A stretch of DNA of 64,000 nt from Bacteroidales bacterium. GTDB lineage: Bacteria; Bacteroidota; Bacteroidia; Bacteroidales; Muribaculaceae. The notes under the pieces were generated by a model. The model was not told the origin of the DNA and made no database searches. It worked only from the letters and a program-made list of their open reading frames with translations. The position numbers and the translations under genes are program-made. The stretch covers positions 1 through 64,000 of the forward strand of contig JAAVFJ010000068.1 of the NCBI GenBank assembly GCA_014800845.1, in the 5' to 3' direction. Shown piece after piece: positions 38,104 to 47,944 of the stretch (positions are counted from its first letter, which is position 1; the number at the start of each line of letters is the position of its first letter).

Positions 38104-39564
38104 TCAGAGCTCTTTGAAGTATTCAGAGAGCACTTCGCGGTCGTCGAAGTGATGGCGTATGCCGTTGATTTCCTGGTAGGTTTCGTGTCCTTTGCCGGCC
38201 ACGAGCACCACGGAGCCGGGAGTGGCCAGGGAGCAGGCGGTGCGTATGGCTTCGCGGCGGTTGGTGATGCAGAGAGTCATGGGCTTATGCTCGGGGAGTA
38301 GCCCGCTCTTCATCTCCTCGATTATGGCGTCGGGGTCCTCGGTGCGGGGATTGTCGGAGGTGAGGATGAGTCGGTCGGAGCGCTTGGCGGCTTCGAGAGC
38401 CATCATTGGGCGCTTGCCGTGGTCGCGGTCGCCGCCGCAGCCCACCACGGTGATGATTTCACCCTCGGAGCCCACGATTTCGCGTATGGTGGAGAGCACG
38501 TTGACAAGCGCGTCGGGGGTATGGGCGTAGTCCACAATGGCGGTGAAGCCTGTGGGGGAGTGGAGGGTCTGGAAGCGTCCGGCCACGGGGACGAGGCGGC
38601 TCATGTTGACGAGTACCTCCTCCTGTGGGAAGCCGGTGAGGATTGATGCGCCGTAGACGGCTGTGAGGTTGTAGGCGTTGAAGAGGCCCGTGAACATCAC
38701 CTCCATCTCGCGGCCATTTATTGAGAGCAGCGTGCCGTCCAGGCGTGTCTCGAGCACCTTGCAGCGGAAGTCGGCGCCGGTGCGCAGCGAGTAGGTGTAT
38801 TTTGCCGCCTTGGTGTTCTGGAGCATGTAGGCTCCGGCCTTATCGTCCTCATTGACAAGGGCGAAGGCGTCGTCGGGCAGAGAGTCGAAGAAGAGTTTCT
38901 TGGCGTCCATGTAGTTCTGCACGGTGCCGTGGTAGTCGAGGTGGTCGCGGGTGAGGTTTGAGAATACACCCCCCTTGAAGCGCAGTCCGGCAATGCGTCG
39001 CTGCGAGCAGGCGTGGGAGCTGACCTCCATGAAGGCGTAGTCGCAGCCGGCCTCGACCATGCGCGCGAGCAGGGCGTTGAGGGTGAGAGGATCGGGGGTG
39101 GTGTGGGTGGTGGGAATGGCTTCGCTGTCCACATAGTTGCAGACGGTGCTGAGCAGGCCGGCTTTGTAGCCGAGCGAGCGTGCCATCTCGTAGAGGAGGG
39201 TGGCGGTGGTGGTTTTGCCGTTGGTGCCGGTCACGCCCACGAGCGAGAGCTGGCGCGAGGGGTGGCCATACCAGGCGGAGGCGAGGCGTCCGAGGGCTTC
39301 GGCGCTGTCGGCCACGCGGATGTAGGTGACCCCCTGGCGTATGGCTGCGGGAAGCTGTTCGCAGACTATGGCGCCTACGTTGCCGGAGGCCACTACGGGT
39401 ATGTATTTGTGGCCGTCGGTGGTGACGCCGCGCACGGCCACGAACATGCCCTGGGGCTGCACCTTGCGGGAATCGGCCTCCAGGCTGTGTATGTTTTTGT
39501 CGGTGTCGCCGATGACTTCGAGCGCACCGATTTCTTTAAGCAGATTGGATAGTTTGTGTATCAT
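38104..39564 (-). CDS. murE: UDP-MurNAc-tripeptide synthetase
   Basis: [45 protein letters not shown]. Confidence 0.96.
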   Translation of the reverse strand: MIHKLSNLLKEIGALEVIGDTDKNIHSLEADSRKVQPQGMFVAVRGVTTDGHKYIPVVASGNVGAIVCEQLPAAIRQGVTYIRVADSAEALGRLASAWYGHPSRQLSLVGVTGTNGKTTTATLLYEMARSLGYKAGLLSTVCNYVDSEAIPTTHTTPDPLTLNALLARMVEAGCDYAFMEVSSHACSQRRIAGLRFKGGVFSNLTRDHLDYHGTVQNYMDAKKLFFDSLPDDAFALVNEDDKAGAYMLQNTKAAKYTYSLRTGADFRCKVLETRLDGTLLSINGREMEVMFTGLFNAYNLTAVYGASILTGFPQEEVLVNMSRLVPVAGRFQTLHSPTGFTAIVDYAHTPDALVNVLSTIREIVGSEGEIITVVGCGGDRDHGKRPMMALEAAKRSDRLILTSDNPRTEDPDAIIEEMKSGLLPEHKPMTLCITNRREAIRTACSLATPGSVVLVAGKGHETYQEINGIRHHFDDREVLSEYFKEL

Positions 39565-39595
39565 GGGTTCAGGCTTTTTTTATGTTGTGATAGGT

Positions 39596-41809
39596 TTATT
39601 TCCATTGTAGTCTGAGTTTTACGGGTGAGCCTTTGGCTATTTTTGTGCCGGGGGCGGGGATTGAAGCGGCCACGTAGCCGGAGCCTTCGACAGCGCTTAC
39701 GTTGAGGCCCGATTTCTCGAGCAGGGCTATGGCCGCGGGCAGGTCCAGGCCGCGCACGTCGGGCACGAAGCCTTTGGTGACGCCCGCCTCCGGAGCCTGG
39801 AATTTGCGGGCACCTTTCAGGCCGAGCTTCTCCACCAGGTTGCTGATGTAGTTCTTGGCGGCGGCGTAGAGGTGAGGTGCCTTGGGGGCGTCGGTGGCGG
39901 AGTAGGGGAGAGGGTCGGTGAGCAGTCCGCGGGCGAAGAGCTTGAGGGCCACATTGAGCAGCACCTTGCCGGAGCCGCGTGCGGCCGATGTGCTACCCGC
40001 GGGGGCTGTCATGAGCACCATGCAGGAGTAGCGCGGGTTTTCGTAGGGGAAGAACCCGGCGAATGCGAAGCGGCGCTTGGAGTTGTCGTAGGCGTGGGTG
40101 TGCTCGTAGTCGTAGGGGATGGCGGTGCCGGTCTTTCCGCAGACGGTGACGCGGTCATCCTGGAGGGCGCGGGCAGTGCCGCGCTTGTCCCACACCACGT
40201 CGTAGAGACACTCCTTGACCTGCTGCGCGGTCTTTTCGGAGCAGAGGGGATCGCGGATGTAGCTGACGGGGAGGATGGAGTCATGCCCCTCTCCGTCGCG
40301 CAGTGCGCGGACTATGTGGGGGCGCACGTAGCGACCCTTGTTGGCTATGGCGTTGTAGTAGGAGAGGGTGTAAAGTGGCGGAATTTCAGTGTTGTAGCCG
40401 TAGGCCTGACGGGCGAGGTCGAGGTGACGGGCAGTCATGGTTATGGGTGCGCCGGTCTTGGGGTGGGTGGCGTAGAGAATGGGCACTCGGGGTAGCTGCT
40501 CGCCCCCTATGCCGGAGTTCATGCGCTCGAAGAAGCCTATGGAGGCGAGTCGGTCGCGGTATTTTTCGGGGTGCTCGCGGTAGCCGCGGAAGATTACGCG
40601 GGCTATGCCGGTGTTGGAGCTGGTGGCTATAATCTGGCGCATGGTCTTACGTCCGCCGCCGGCGTGGTCGGAGGTGCGCATGAAGGGTGAGCAGTCCTCT
40701 GTGTCGGTGTTGTGGCGCACGAGTCCATCCTCAAATGCCACCATGAGGGCTATTGGCTTCATGACGGAGCCGGGCTCAAAGGGCTGGAGGGCTCGGTTCA
40801 TGGCCTCCTCGTAGCGGCCTGTCTCGGGGTTTCGCTCCACGTTGGAGATGGCTTTGATTTCGCCGGTGGCTACCTCCATTACTATTGCTGTGCCCCAGTC
40901 GGCACGCACGGAGTCGCACATGTTGAGGAGCTCCTCTTCGAGTATGTCCTGGATGTCTATATCTATGGTGGAGAGGATGTCGTAGCCGCGCACGGGGGGC
41001 ACGTCCACCCAGTTGGCGAAGCCGTTGTTCATGGCCACTTTCTTGGCGCGTCCGGGCTTGCCGTAGAGCAGGGAGTCGAGGGCTTTTTCCAGGCCTGCGT
41101 AGCCGGTGATTCGGCGTGTGGCGCTGTCTTCGTAGACTCGGCCTATGCTCAGGCGTGCCATGTCGCCGAAGGGGTAGATGCGCACTACGTGGTCCTCGGC
41201 GTAGACGGGGCATCCGCGCCCTTTGGCTTTGATGGAGCCGAAGAAGGGCCATTGGCGTATTCTCTCCCACTCCTCTTTGGTGAGCTTAAGGCCGATTTTG
41301 GCCGTCTTGCGGCGCTCGTTCTGGGGCTTGGCAAACTCGTTGCGGAAGAGGGTGTGCCAGGAGTAGCGCGCCATGGAGTCGGCGTTTTCGCGTATGAATT
41401 TGTTGCGGGGATAGTGAGTGTCGAGGGAGTCGGCCAGGGAGTCGAGCATGCGCCATTTCTCGGCGTCGAGGCGGCTGCCTACGAGGCGGGGGTGGCGCAT
41501 GTCGAGGCGTACGTCGTAGAGGGTCTGGTTGCAGGCCAGAATGTTGCCGTTGGCAGCCAGGATGTTGCCACGCTCCGGGGCGAGGGGCACGGTCTTCTGC
41601 ATCTCCTTGGCGGCGCGGGCGTTCCAGGCGGGAGCCTCGATTATGGTAGTGTAGGAGAGTTTGGCTATGACGGCACCTGCGCCGAGCAGGAAGGCCACTA
41701 CGATTACGGCGTAGCGCGCCATTATGTGCTGGCGGTTGTTGAGCTTCTTTTTCTTGCGGTTTCTGCGTGGTGGAGCGGCAGAGGCGCGTCGTTGGTTATT
41801 GGTGGGCAT
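39596..41809 (-). CDS. ftsI: Penicillin-binding protein (FtsI) with C-terminal PASTA domain
   Basis: FEPGSVMKPIALMVA (SxxK), ATSSNTG, CGKTGTA; PASTA FVPDVRGLDLPAAIALLEKSG; ATG at 41809. Confidence 0.95.
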   Translation of the reverse strand: MPTNNQRRASAAPPRRNRKKKKLNNRQHIMARYAVIVVAFLLGAGAVIAKLSYTTIIEAPAWNARAAKEMQKTVPLAPERGNILAANGNILACNQTLYDVRLDMRHPRLVGSRLDAEKWRMLDSLADSLDTHYPRNKFIRENADSMARYSWHTLFRNEFAKPQNERRKTAKIGLKLTKEEWERIRQWPFFGSIKAKGRGCPVYAEDHVVRIYPFGDMARLSIGRVYEDSATRRITGYAGLEKALDSLLYGKPGRAKKVAMNNGFANWVDVPPVRGYDILSTIDIDIQDILEEELLNMCDSVRADWGTAIVMEVATGEIKAISNVERNPETGRYEEAMNRALQPFEPGSVMKPIALMVAFEDGLVRHNTDTEDCSPFMRTSDHAGGGRKTMRQIIATSSNTGIARVIFRGYREHPEKYRDRLASIGFFERMNSGIGGEQLPRVPILYATHPKTGAPITMTARHLDLARQAYGYNTEIPPLYTLSYYNAIANKGRYVRPHIVRALRDGEGHDSILPVSYIRDPLCSEKTAQQVKECLYDVVWDKRGTARALQDDRVTVCGKTGTAIPYDYEHTHAYDNSKRRFAFAGFFPYENPRYSCMVLMTAPAGSTSAARGSGKVLLNVALKLFARGLLTDPLPYSATDAPKAPHLYAAAKNYISNLVEKLGLKGARKFQAPEAGVTKGFVPDVRGLDLPAAIALLEKSGLNVSAVEGSGYVAASIPAPGTKIAKGSPVKLRLQWK

Positions 41810-41831
41810 AGGCGATGAAGTCAGTAGTCGG

Positions 41832-42197
41832 TTATTCGTAAAGCACAAACGGTGGTTGCTCCTGGTAGTCGAGGTCCAGGTGGTTGGCGCGCAGCAGGCG
41901 GCGCATTTCGTTTTCGCGGATGAGGCTCATGTAGCGTGCCTTGCAGCTTATCTGGTCGCTTTTGGCTATGGACAGCTGTGTCTCCAATTGCTTGATTTTC
42001 TGTCGTTTGCTCTGGTTGGTGTATCGCTGGCCGATGAGCGCGAGCACTACGACTACAGCGATAAGAATAAACCAGGCATGCCGGCGGAAGAACTCCAGGG
42101 AGAGGAGTCTGCCGGCCAGTATTCCTTTGCGCTCGGCCTGGAGCCGGGCTTTTGTATCTTGTCCCTTGCGTGAGGGTTTCTTAGTTTTCTTTGCCAC
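41832..42197 (-). CDS. ftsL: FtsL-like small bitopic division protein
   Basis: Single TM (FILIAVVVVLALIGQRYT), coiled-coil-like tail, position between rsmH and ftsI; GTG start at 42197 proposed. Confidence 0.75.
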   Translation of the reverse strand: MAKKTKKPSRKGQDTKARLQAERKGILAGRLLSLEFFRRHAWFILIAVVVVLALIGQRYTNQSKRQKIKQLETQLSIAKSDQISCKARYMSLIRENEMRRLLRANHLDLDYQEQPPFVLYE

Positions 42198-42261
42198 GAT
42201 TCTTAGACTGTTAAGAATAAGTGCGATGATGAAGAGAGGTCGGAAATCAGCCCGTGGGAGG

Positions 42262-43182
42262 TCAGTCTTCGGGGCCGATGAGTTCCGCCACACGGAGCTT
42301 TGCGCTTCGTGAGCGGGGGTTGCGCTCAATCTCCTCGGGGGTGGGAACTATGGGCTGTCGGGTGACGAGTTTCCAGGGGGAGTTTGTGCGGCCGAAGAAG
42401 TCTTTTTCGACCTCTCCGGAGATGTTGCCGGTGCGCATGAAGTTTTTGACCATGCGGTCCTCGAGCGAGTGGTAGGTGAGCACCACGAGTCGCCCGCCGG
42501 GGCGGAGTGCTTGGGTGGTGGCTTTCAGGAATTCTTCGAGGGCTTGCATCTCGTGGTTGACCTCAATGCGCAGAGCCTGAAAGACTTGCGCGAGTTCGGC
42601 CTTTTCGCGGCGTGGGTTTATGACCCCTTTGAGGGTGTCGAGCAGACGTCCGGTGGTCTCGATGGGAGCGGCGGCGCGTGCGCGCAAGATTGCTTTCACG
42701 ATAGGCCCCGGTTTGCGCAGGTCTCCCCAAAGACGGAGCACTCGCTCCAGGTCGCGGTCGGAGTAGTTGTTGAGCACGTCGCGGGCGGTGAGGGTGGCGC
42801 GCTGGTTCATGCGCATGTCCAGGGGTGCATCGGCCCGGAATGAGAATCCTCTGTCGGCTTCGTCGAAGTGATGGAATGAGACTCCGAGGTCGGCCAGGAT
42901 GCCGTCGGCTTTCTCCACGCCGTAGTAGCGGAGGAAGTTGGTGAGGAATCGGAAGTTAGAGCGCACGAAGGTGAAGCGGGAGTCGTGCAGAGCGTTGCGC
43001 AGGGCGTCGAGGTCCTGGTCAAATCCGTAGAGATGTCCTTGGGTATCAAGGCGTTCGATGATGGCACGCGAGTGGCCGCCGCCGCCGAAAGTGGCGTCGA
43101 CGTAGGTGCCTCCGGCTTTGATGTCGAGCGCCTCAAGGCACTCGGAAAGTAGGGCTGGAATATGATATACGGGCTCCGACAT
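42262..43182 (-). CDS. rsmH: 16S rRNA (cytosine1402-N4)-methyltransferase
   Basis: YVDATFGGGGHSRAII, GILADLGVSFHHFDEADRGFSFR, VLTYHSLEDRMVKNFM; ATG at 43182. Confidence 0.96.
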   Translation of the reverse strand: MSEPVYHIPALLSECLEALDIKAGGTYVDATFGGGGHSRAIIERLDTQGHLYGFDQDLDALRNALHDSRFTFVRSNFRFLTNFLRYYGVEKADGILADLGVSFHHFDEADRGFSFRADAPLDMRMNQRATLTARDVLNNYSDRDLERVLRLWGDLRKPGPIVKAILRARAAAPIETTGRLLDTLKGVINPRREKAELAQVFQALRIEVNHEMQALEEFLKATTQALRPGGRLVVLTYHSLEDRMVKNFMRTGNISGEVEKDFFGRTNSPWKLVTRQPIVPTPEEIERNPRSRSAKLRVAELIGPED

Positions 43183-43332
43183 AGATACGTAACTTTGAGT
43201 GTTCTGCTTTAAAGCAATAAGAAAGCCACACCGAAAAATTTTTGAGACTGTAAAGTTAGCTATTTTTGCCAACAGAAAGAGCCGATTTATCCCCCTTTTT
43301 CTCTTTTTTTAACAAAAAAAGTTTTTGCCGCC

Positions 43333-44499
43333 CTACTGTGCGGATGATTTGGCGCGGAAATCTTCTATTGCTTTGAGGTAGACGGTGCGGGTGTTTGCGG
43401 CTACATCGGCCCCCCGGAAGCGGTCGGCGTGGCGCAGGCCTTCAGCTCTGAGTGTTTCTCTTAAATCGCTGTCGGTGAGTAGTTTATTCAGCGCCTGAGC
43501 CATAGCCGGGGTGTCGTCGGGATCTACGTAGAGGGCTCCCGGGCCGCCGGCTTCTTCCAGGCATGAGCCGGTGGCTGCCACGCAGGGTGTGCCGCAGGTG
43601 AGCGCCTCGAGCACGGGGAGGCCGAAGCCTTCGTAGCGCGAGGGGTAAGCGGCGGCGGCGGCTCCGCGGTAGAGCAGCGGCAGGTCGGGGAAGGGTACGC
43701 CGTGAAGCAGGCGCACGCGGCTGCGGACACCGAGGCGTTCGGCCTTTTTCAGCACCTTGTCAAGATAGGGGGTCGGTCGCCCTACGAGCACGAGCTCTAT
43801 GTCGGCGGGGAGGGCAGTGAGGGCGCGCACGCTCAGCATGGCGTTTTTGCGCTCTTCGATGCTACCCACTTGCAGAATGTAGGGCTTCTGCAGTCCATGT
43901 TTGCGGATGGCCTGCTCTATCTCGGCGGGGGTGAAGGGGCGCTTGAATATCTCATCAACTCCTTGATAAACAATGTCTATCTTCTCTTCGGGCACTCCGT
44001 AATATTCCATCACGTCGCGCTTTGTGCACTCGCTGATGGCTATGATGCGTGTGGCTTGACGGCAGGAGCGGCCATATTTGAGGTCGTAGATTTTGCGGTC
44101 TATGGGGGAGTAGCATTGCGGCATGCGGCGGTAGATTACGTCGTGCATGGTTACCACCGATGGTATGCCGGCGCGGCTGATGTTGAGGGGTAGCTCGTTG
44201 GAGAGACCGTGGTAGATTTCGTAGTCTCCGCGGGCGAGCAGTCGCGGCAGGCCGAAGGTTCGCCAGAAGGCTGTGCCCAACGGTGCCTCCCCTTTTTGCG
44301 GAAAGCGGAGCTCGACGTTGGGGAGCGCGAGGATGCCGGCCATGCGCGGGTTGTCGCGATGACGGGGTGCGAAGAGGGTGAGCCGGTCGGAAGGATACTC
44401 TCGGCCGATGGATTCTATAATCAGTCGGGAGTAGTTGCCCAGGCCGGTCATGTTCTGCACGGCTCGCTTTGCGTCGTATGCTATCCGGATAGATTTCAT
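43333..44499 (-). CDS. Glycosyltransferase family 4
   Basis: MKSIRIAYDAKRAVQNMTGLGNYSR; PYILQVGSIEERKN; YPSRYEGFGLPVLEALTCGTPCVA. Confidence 0.92.
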   Translation of the reverse strand: MKSIRIAYDAKRAVQNMTGLGNYSRLIIESIGREYPSDRLTLFAPRHRDNPRMAGILALPNVELRFPQKGEAPLGTAFWRTFGLPRLLARGDYEIYHGLSNELPLNISRAGIPSVVTMHDVIYRRMPQCYSPIDRKIYDLKYGRSCRQATRIIAISECTKRDVMEYYGVPEEKIDIVYQGVDEIFKRPFTPAEIEQAIRKHGLQKPYILQVGSIEERKNAMLSVRALTALPADIELVLVGRPTPYLDKVLKKAERLGVRSRVRLLHGVPFPDLPLLYRGAAAAAYPSRYEGFGLPVLEALTCGTPCVAATGSCLEEAGGPGALYVDPDDTPAMAQALNKLLTDSDLRETLRAEGLRHADRFRGADVAANTRTVYLKAIEDFRAKSSAQ

Positions 44500-44752
44500 C
44501 TTGAAATTGCCTTTCGGCAAAGTTACCAATTTTCCGCCAATCTTCCAAGCTATTTTGAGCGCGCTCAGGTTGCGAAATTCCTTATGAATGGTGGGGTTTG
44601 AGGGTTTTGCGTTATTCTCACGGGGTTAAAATGGGGATTTTTGGGAGGTAATGGGTTAATATATAGTGGAATAATGCGGAAAAGTTTTGTGCTGATTTGC
44701 GGACTAAATAGATAAAAACGGGGGTGGAGTGGGATATTCCTGAAACTTTTCG

Positions 44753-44760
44753 TATATTTG
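44753..44760 (+). promoter_or_regulatory. -7 box TATATTTG for ybeY-mnmG
   Basis: TTTTCGTATATTTGCAGG, 27 bp before the ATG at 44787. Confidence 0.6.
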
Positions 44761-44786
44761 CAGGTTAAAGTAAAATTAGTTGACTT

Positions 44787-45209
44787 ATGATAGGATTCAG
44801 TACTCAGGATGTCCCGATGCCCTCTCTCGACTTTGCGCTGGTGCGCGAGTGGATTGAGGCTGTTTGTGAAAGTCACGACAGGCTGCCGGGTACAATCAAC
44901 TACCTCTTCTGTAATGATGAGCATATCCTGAAGGTCAATCGTGAATTTATCAATCATGATTATTTCACTGATGTCATAACCTTTGATTACTGCCGCGGCA
45001 ATCGTGTGAATGGCGATATTGTAATTTCGCTGGAAACGGTGGCCTCTAACGCTGAGTTGGTAGGGGAGGCTTATGATCGTGAGCTCCACAGGGTGATTAT
45101 CCACGGTGTGCTCCACCTCTGCGGCATCAATGACAAGGGTCCGGGTGAGCGCGAAATTATGGAAGGTTTTGAAAACCAGGCACTTAATTTGCTTGATACG
45201 CTGAAATGA
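44787..45209 (+). CDS. ybeY: rRNA maturation RNase YbeY
   Basis: REFINHDYFTDVITFDY; HRVIIHGVLHLCGINDKGPGE (HGxLHLxG). Confidence 0.95.
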   Translation: MIGFSTQDVPMPSLDFALVREWIEAVCESHDRLPGTINYLFCNDEHILKVNREFINHDYFTDVITFDYCRGNRVNGDIVISLETVASNAELVGEAYDRELHRVIIHGVLHLCGINDKGPGEREIMEGFENQALNLLDTLK

Positions 45210-47128
45210 GATACGACTACGATGTAATAGTAATAGGTGGCGGCCACGCCGGTTGTGAGGCTGCTCACGCTGCGGCTACTCTCGGAGCGACTACTCTGTT
45301 GCTCACTTCTGACATGAACCGGATTGCGCAGATGTCTTGCAATCCGGCTGTTGGCGGCATAGCTAAGGGTCAGATAGTCAGAGAGATAGATGCGCTGGGC
45401 GGCATGATGGGCATAGTCACGGACCGCACAGCCATACAGTTCCGTATGCTTAACCGCTCGAAGGGACCGGCTGTCTGGAGCCCCCGTTCGCAGAGTGACC
45501 GCACCCGTTTCAGCGATGAATGGCGCCGTGTGCTCGACGCCACGCAGGGGCTCGACATCTTTCAGGACACGGTCGTGGCGCTGACTTTTCACGATGAAAG
45601 CGGCGGTGTCAGCGGTGTGCGCACCACTCTCGGTGTTCACTTCCGCGCCAAGAAGATAGTGCTGACCGCTGGCACATTCCTCAACGGGGAGATGCACTTC
45701 GGCCAAGTGCGTCTGCCTGGTGGCCGCATTTCGGAGACCGCCTCCTACGGATTGACCGAACAGCTCGCCGAGCGGGGTCTTCGCGTCCAGCGAATGAAGA
45801 CGGGCACCCCGGTGCGCATCGACGGTAAGTCGGTGGATTTCTCGCTCACGCAACCCCAGAGCGGCGAGGATGAGGTGCTGGAGAATGGCGTGGTAATCAG
45901 AGATTTCCATAAGTTCTCCTATCTGCCTGAGGTGCAGCGCACGCTCACTCCGCGCAACTGCTTCATACTCCACACCAACGCTGAGGCACACAAGATTCTG
46001 CGCGATAATCTGGATCAATCGCCCCTCTATAATGGTCAGATTCAGAGCATCGGTCCCCGCTATTGCCCCTCGATTGAGACCAAAATCGTGACCTTTGCCG
46101 ACAAGGAAAGCCATCAGCTTTTCCTGGAACCGGAGGGGGAGACCACCGAAGAATATTACCTCAACGGCTTCTCGTCGTCGCTCCCCATGGAGGTGCAGAT
46201 AGCCTCGCTGGAGTCAGTGCCAGCTCTTAGGAATCTTCAGATTTATCGCCCCGGCTACGCTATAGAGTACGATTTCTTCGACCCCACGCAGCTTAACCAT
46301 TCGCTGGAGTCGCGCCTCGTTTCCGGCCTTTATCTCGCCGGCCAGGTCAACGGTACGACCGGCTATGAGGAGGCTGCCGGCCAGGGACTCATGGCCGGAA
46401 TCAACGCCGCACGCAGTGTGAAAGGGGAGGAGCCCGTGGTGCTCTCGCGCGATGAGGCTTACATAGGTGTGCTCATCGATGACCTCGTGATTAAGGGGGT
46501 GGATGAGCCTTACCGTATGTTCACCTCGCGCGCCGAATACCGCATACTGCTTCGTCAGGATGACGCCGACATGCGCCTCACCCCCCTCGGCTTCAAAATA
46601 GGACTCGCTTCTCAGCACCGGTTTGACACCATGCAGCTGAAGAAACGCGAGCGCGATGCGCTGATAGCGCTCTGCAGCGAGGTGAAAATCACTGCCGCGC
46701 AGGCCAATGAGATGCTTACCTCTCATGGGAGCGCTCAGCTGCAAGGTGGCTCTCGCGCCAAGGATTTACTTTCGCGCCCCGGGTTATCATTTGCCGATAT
46801 TGCCGGCGTCTCCCCAGAAATCAGCGCCCGCGCCGAGGAGCTGCGTGAGAAATATCCGCTGCTTGCTTCCGAAATAATCGAGGCTGCTGAGATACTCATA
46901 AAATATGAGGGCTACATAGCCCGCGAGCGCCAGTTGGCAGAGAAACTGCACCGTCTGGAGCATGTGAAACTCCCCGCAGACTTTGATTACGAAGGGGTGC
47001 AGGCCATCAGCACCGAGGCGCGCCAGAAGCTCACGCGCGTGCGCCCCTCCACAGTGGGGCAGGCCTCAAGAATCCCCGGTGTTTCTCCGGCTGATATTAA
47101 CGTTCTGCTGCTGTTGCTTCACCGATAA
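45206..47128 (+). CDS. mnmG: tRNA uridine-5-carboxymethylaminomethyl modification enzyme
   Basis: DVIVIGGGHAGCEAAHAAATLGA; SCNPAVGGIAKGQIVREIDALGG; ATGA overlap with ybeY. Confidence 0.97.
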   Translation: MRYDYDVIVIGGGHAGCEAAHAAATLGATTLLLTSDMNRIAQMSCNPAVGGIAKGQIVREIDALGGMMGIVTDRTAIQFRMLNRSKGPAVWSPRSQSDRTRFSDEWRRVLDATQGLDIFQDTVVALTFHDESGGVSGVRTTLGVHFRAKKIVLTAGTFLNGEMHFGQVRLPGGRISETASYGLTEQLAERGLRVQRMKTGTPVRIDGKSVDFSLTQPQSGEDEVLENGVVIRDFHKFSYLPEVQRTLTPRNCFILHTNAEAHKILRDNLDQSPLYNGQIQSIGPRYCPSIETKIVTFADKESHQLFLEPEGETTEEYYLNGFSSSLPMEVQIASLESVPALRNLQIYRPGYAIEYDFFDPTQLNHSLESRLVSGLYLAGQVNGTTGYEEAAGQGLMAGINAARSVKGEEPVVLSRDEAYIGVLIDDLVIKGVDEPYRMFTSRAEYRILLRQDDADMRLTPLGFKIGLASQHRFDTMQLKKRERDALIALCSEVKITAAQANEMLTSHGSAQLQGGSRAKDLLSRPGLSFADIAGVSPEISARAEELREKYPLLASEIIEAAEILIKYEGYIARERQLAEKLHRLEHVKLPADFDYEGVQAISTEARQKLTRVRPSTVGQASRIPGVSPADINVLLLLLHR

Positions 47129-47173
47129 ACTTAAAATCAGAACCCCGCATAAATAAACAGATGTCTCAATGTT

Positions 47174-47189
47174 TGTTCCACGTGGAACA
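47174..47189. promoter_or_regulatory. parS-like ParB-binding palindrome
   Basis: TGTTCCACGTGGAACA, perfect 16-bp dyad of the form TGTTnCACGTGnAACA. Confidence 0.75.
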
Positions 47190-47290
47190 CATTTTCAGAC
47201 CCTCTCCCGACTCCCACTGAGAGGGGCGCTTCCGGGAGCAGCTGATGCGGGGAAAAATAGAGCAAAAACTACTAACTAAAAAACATAGAA

Positions 47291-47815
47291 ATGAACACTG
47301 AAGAACTTAAAGCTTCAATTCGCGATGTAGTGGATTTTCCCTCAAAGGGAATTATTTTCCGCGATCTCACCACCCTCATTAAGAATGGTGAATACCTTCA
47401 CATACTTAGTGACGCTCTCAAAGAACTTTACGCCGACAAAGGTGTTACAAAGGTAGTGGGCATAGAATCGCGCGGTTTCATCAGCGGTTCCATCCTGGCT
47501 TACCAGCTCGGCGCCGGCTTCGTGCCTGCCCGCAAGCCCGGCAAACTCCCCGCTGTGACCGTGAAAAAGAGCTATGCCAAGGAGTATGGCGTCGACACAA
47601 TCGAGCTCCACTCCGATGCTATCGATGAAAACGACGTGGTGGTGCTTCACGACGACCTCCTCGCAACCGGCGGCACTATGGCTGCGGCTTACGAACTTGT
47701 GAAGAGCATGAACCCCAAGAAAATCTATATCAATTTCTCAGTAGAGCTCACCGCGCTGCATGGCCGCGACAATCTCCCCAAGGATTGCGAGGTTACATCG
47801 CTGCTTAAATACTGA
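47291..47815 (+). CDS. apt: Adenine phosphoribosyltransferase
   Basis: IRDVVDFPSKGIIFRDLTTLI; VVLHDDLLATGGTMAAAYELV. Confidence 0.96.
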   Translation: MNTEELKASIRDVVDFPSKGIIFRDLTTLIKNGEYLHILSDALKELYADKGVTKVVGIESRGFISGSILAYQLGAGFVPARKPGKLPAVTVKKSYAKEYGVDTIELHSDAIDENDVVVLHDDLLATGGTMAAAYELVKSMNPKKIYINFSVELTALHGRDNLPKDCEVTSLLKY

Positions 47816-47847
47816 TTCCTGCCGATTCTATCGGCTAAATTCATGAC

Positions 47848-47914
47848 GAGGAGGTTTTCTCTTCGATTGCCCGAGCCCTGATGGTGCGGACTATCGAAGT
47901 CTGAAAAGCTCCTC
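47848..47914. other. Extended imperfect hairpin (candidate structured RNA or repeat element)
   Basis: GAGGAGGTTTTC (47848-47859) pairs with GAAAAGCTCCTC (47903-47914); CTTCGAT (47861-47867) pairs with ATCGAAG (47893-47899). Confidence 0.55.
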
Positions 47915-47944
47915 TCCGCGTAAATTAAATAAAGTTTCTTCCTG

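Noticed and set aside
44500-44786. Replication origin at the divergence point between the minus-strand dcw block and plus-strand ybeY block
   Set aside because: Gene orientation is mixed elsewhere in the window, no DnaA-box cluster was seen, and the G/C asymmetry follows coding strand; parS alone is insufficient
45206-45210. 4-bp ATGA overlaps (ybeY/mnmG, uvrC/recO, lipoprotein/rsmA)
   Set aside because: Ordinary translational coupling, recorded only as feature evidence
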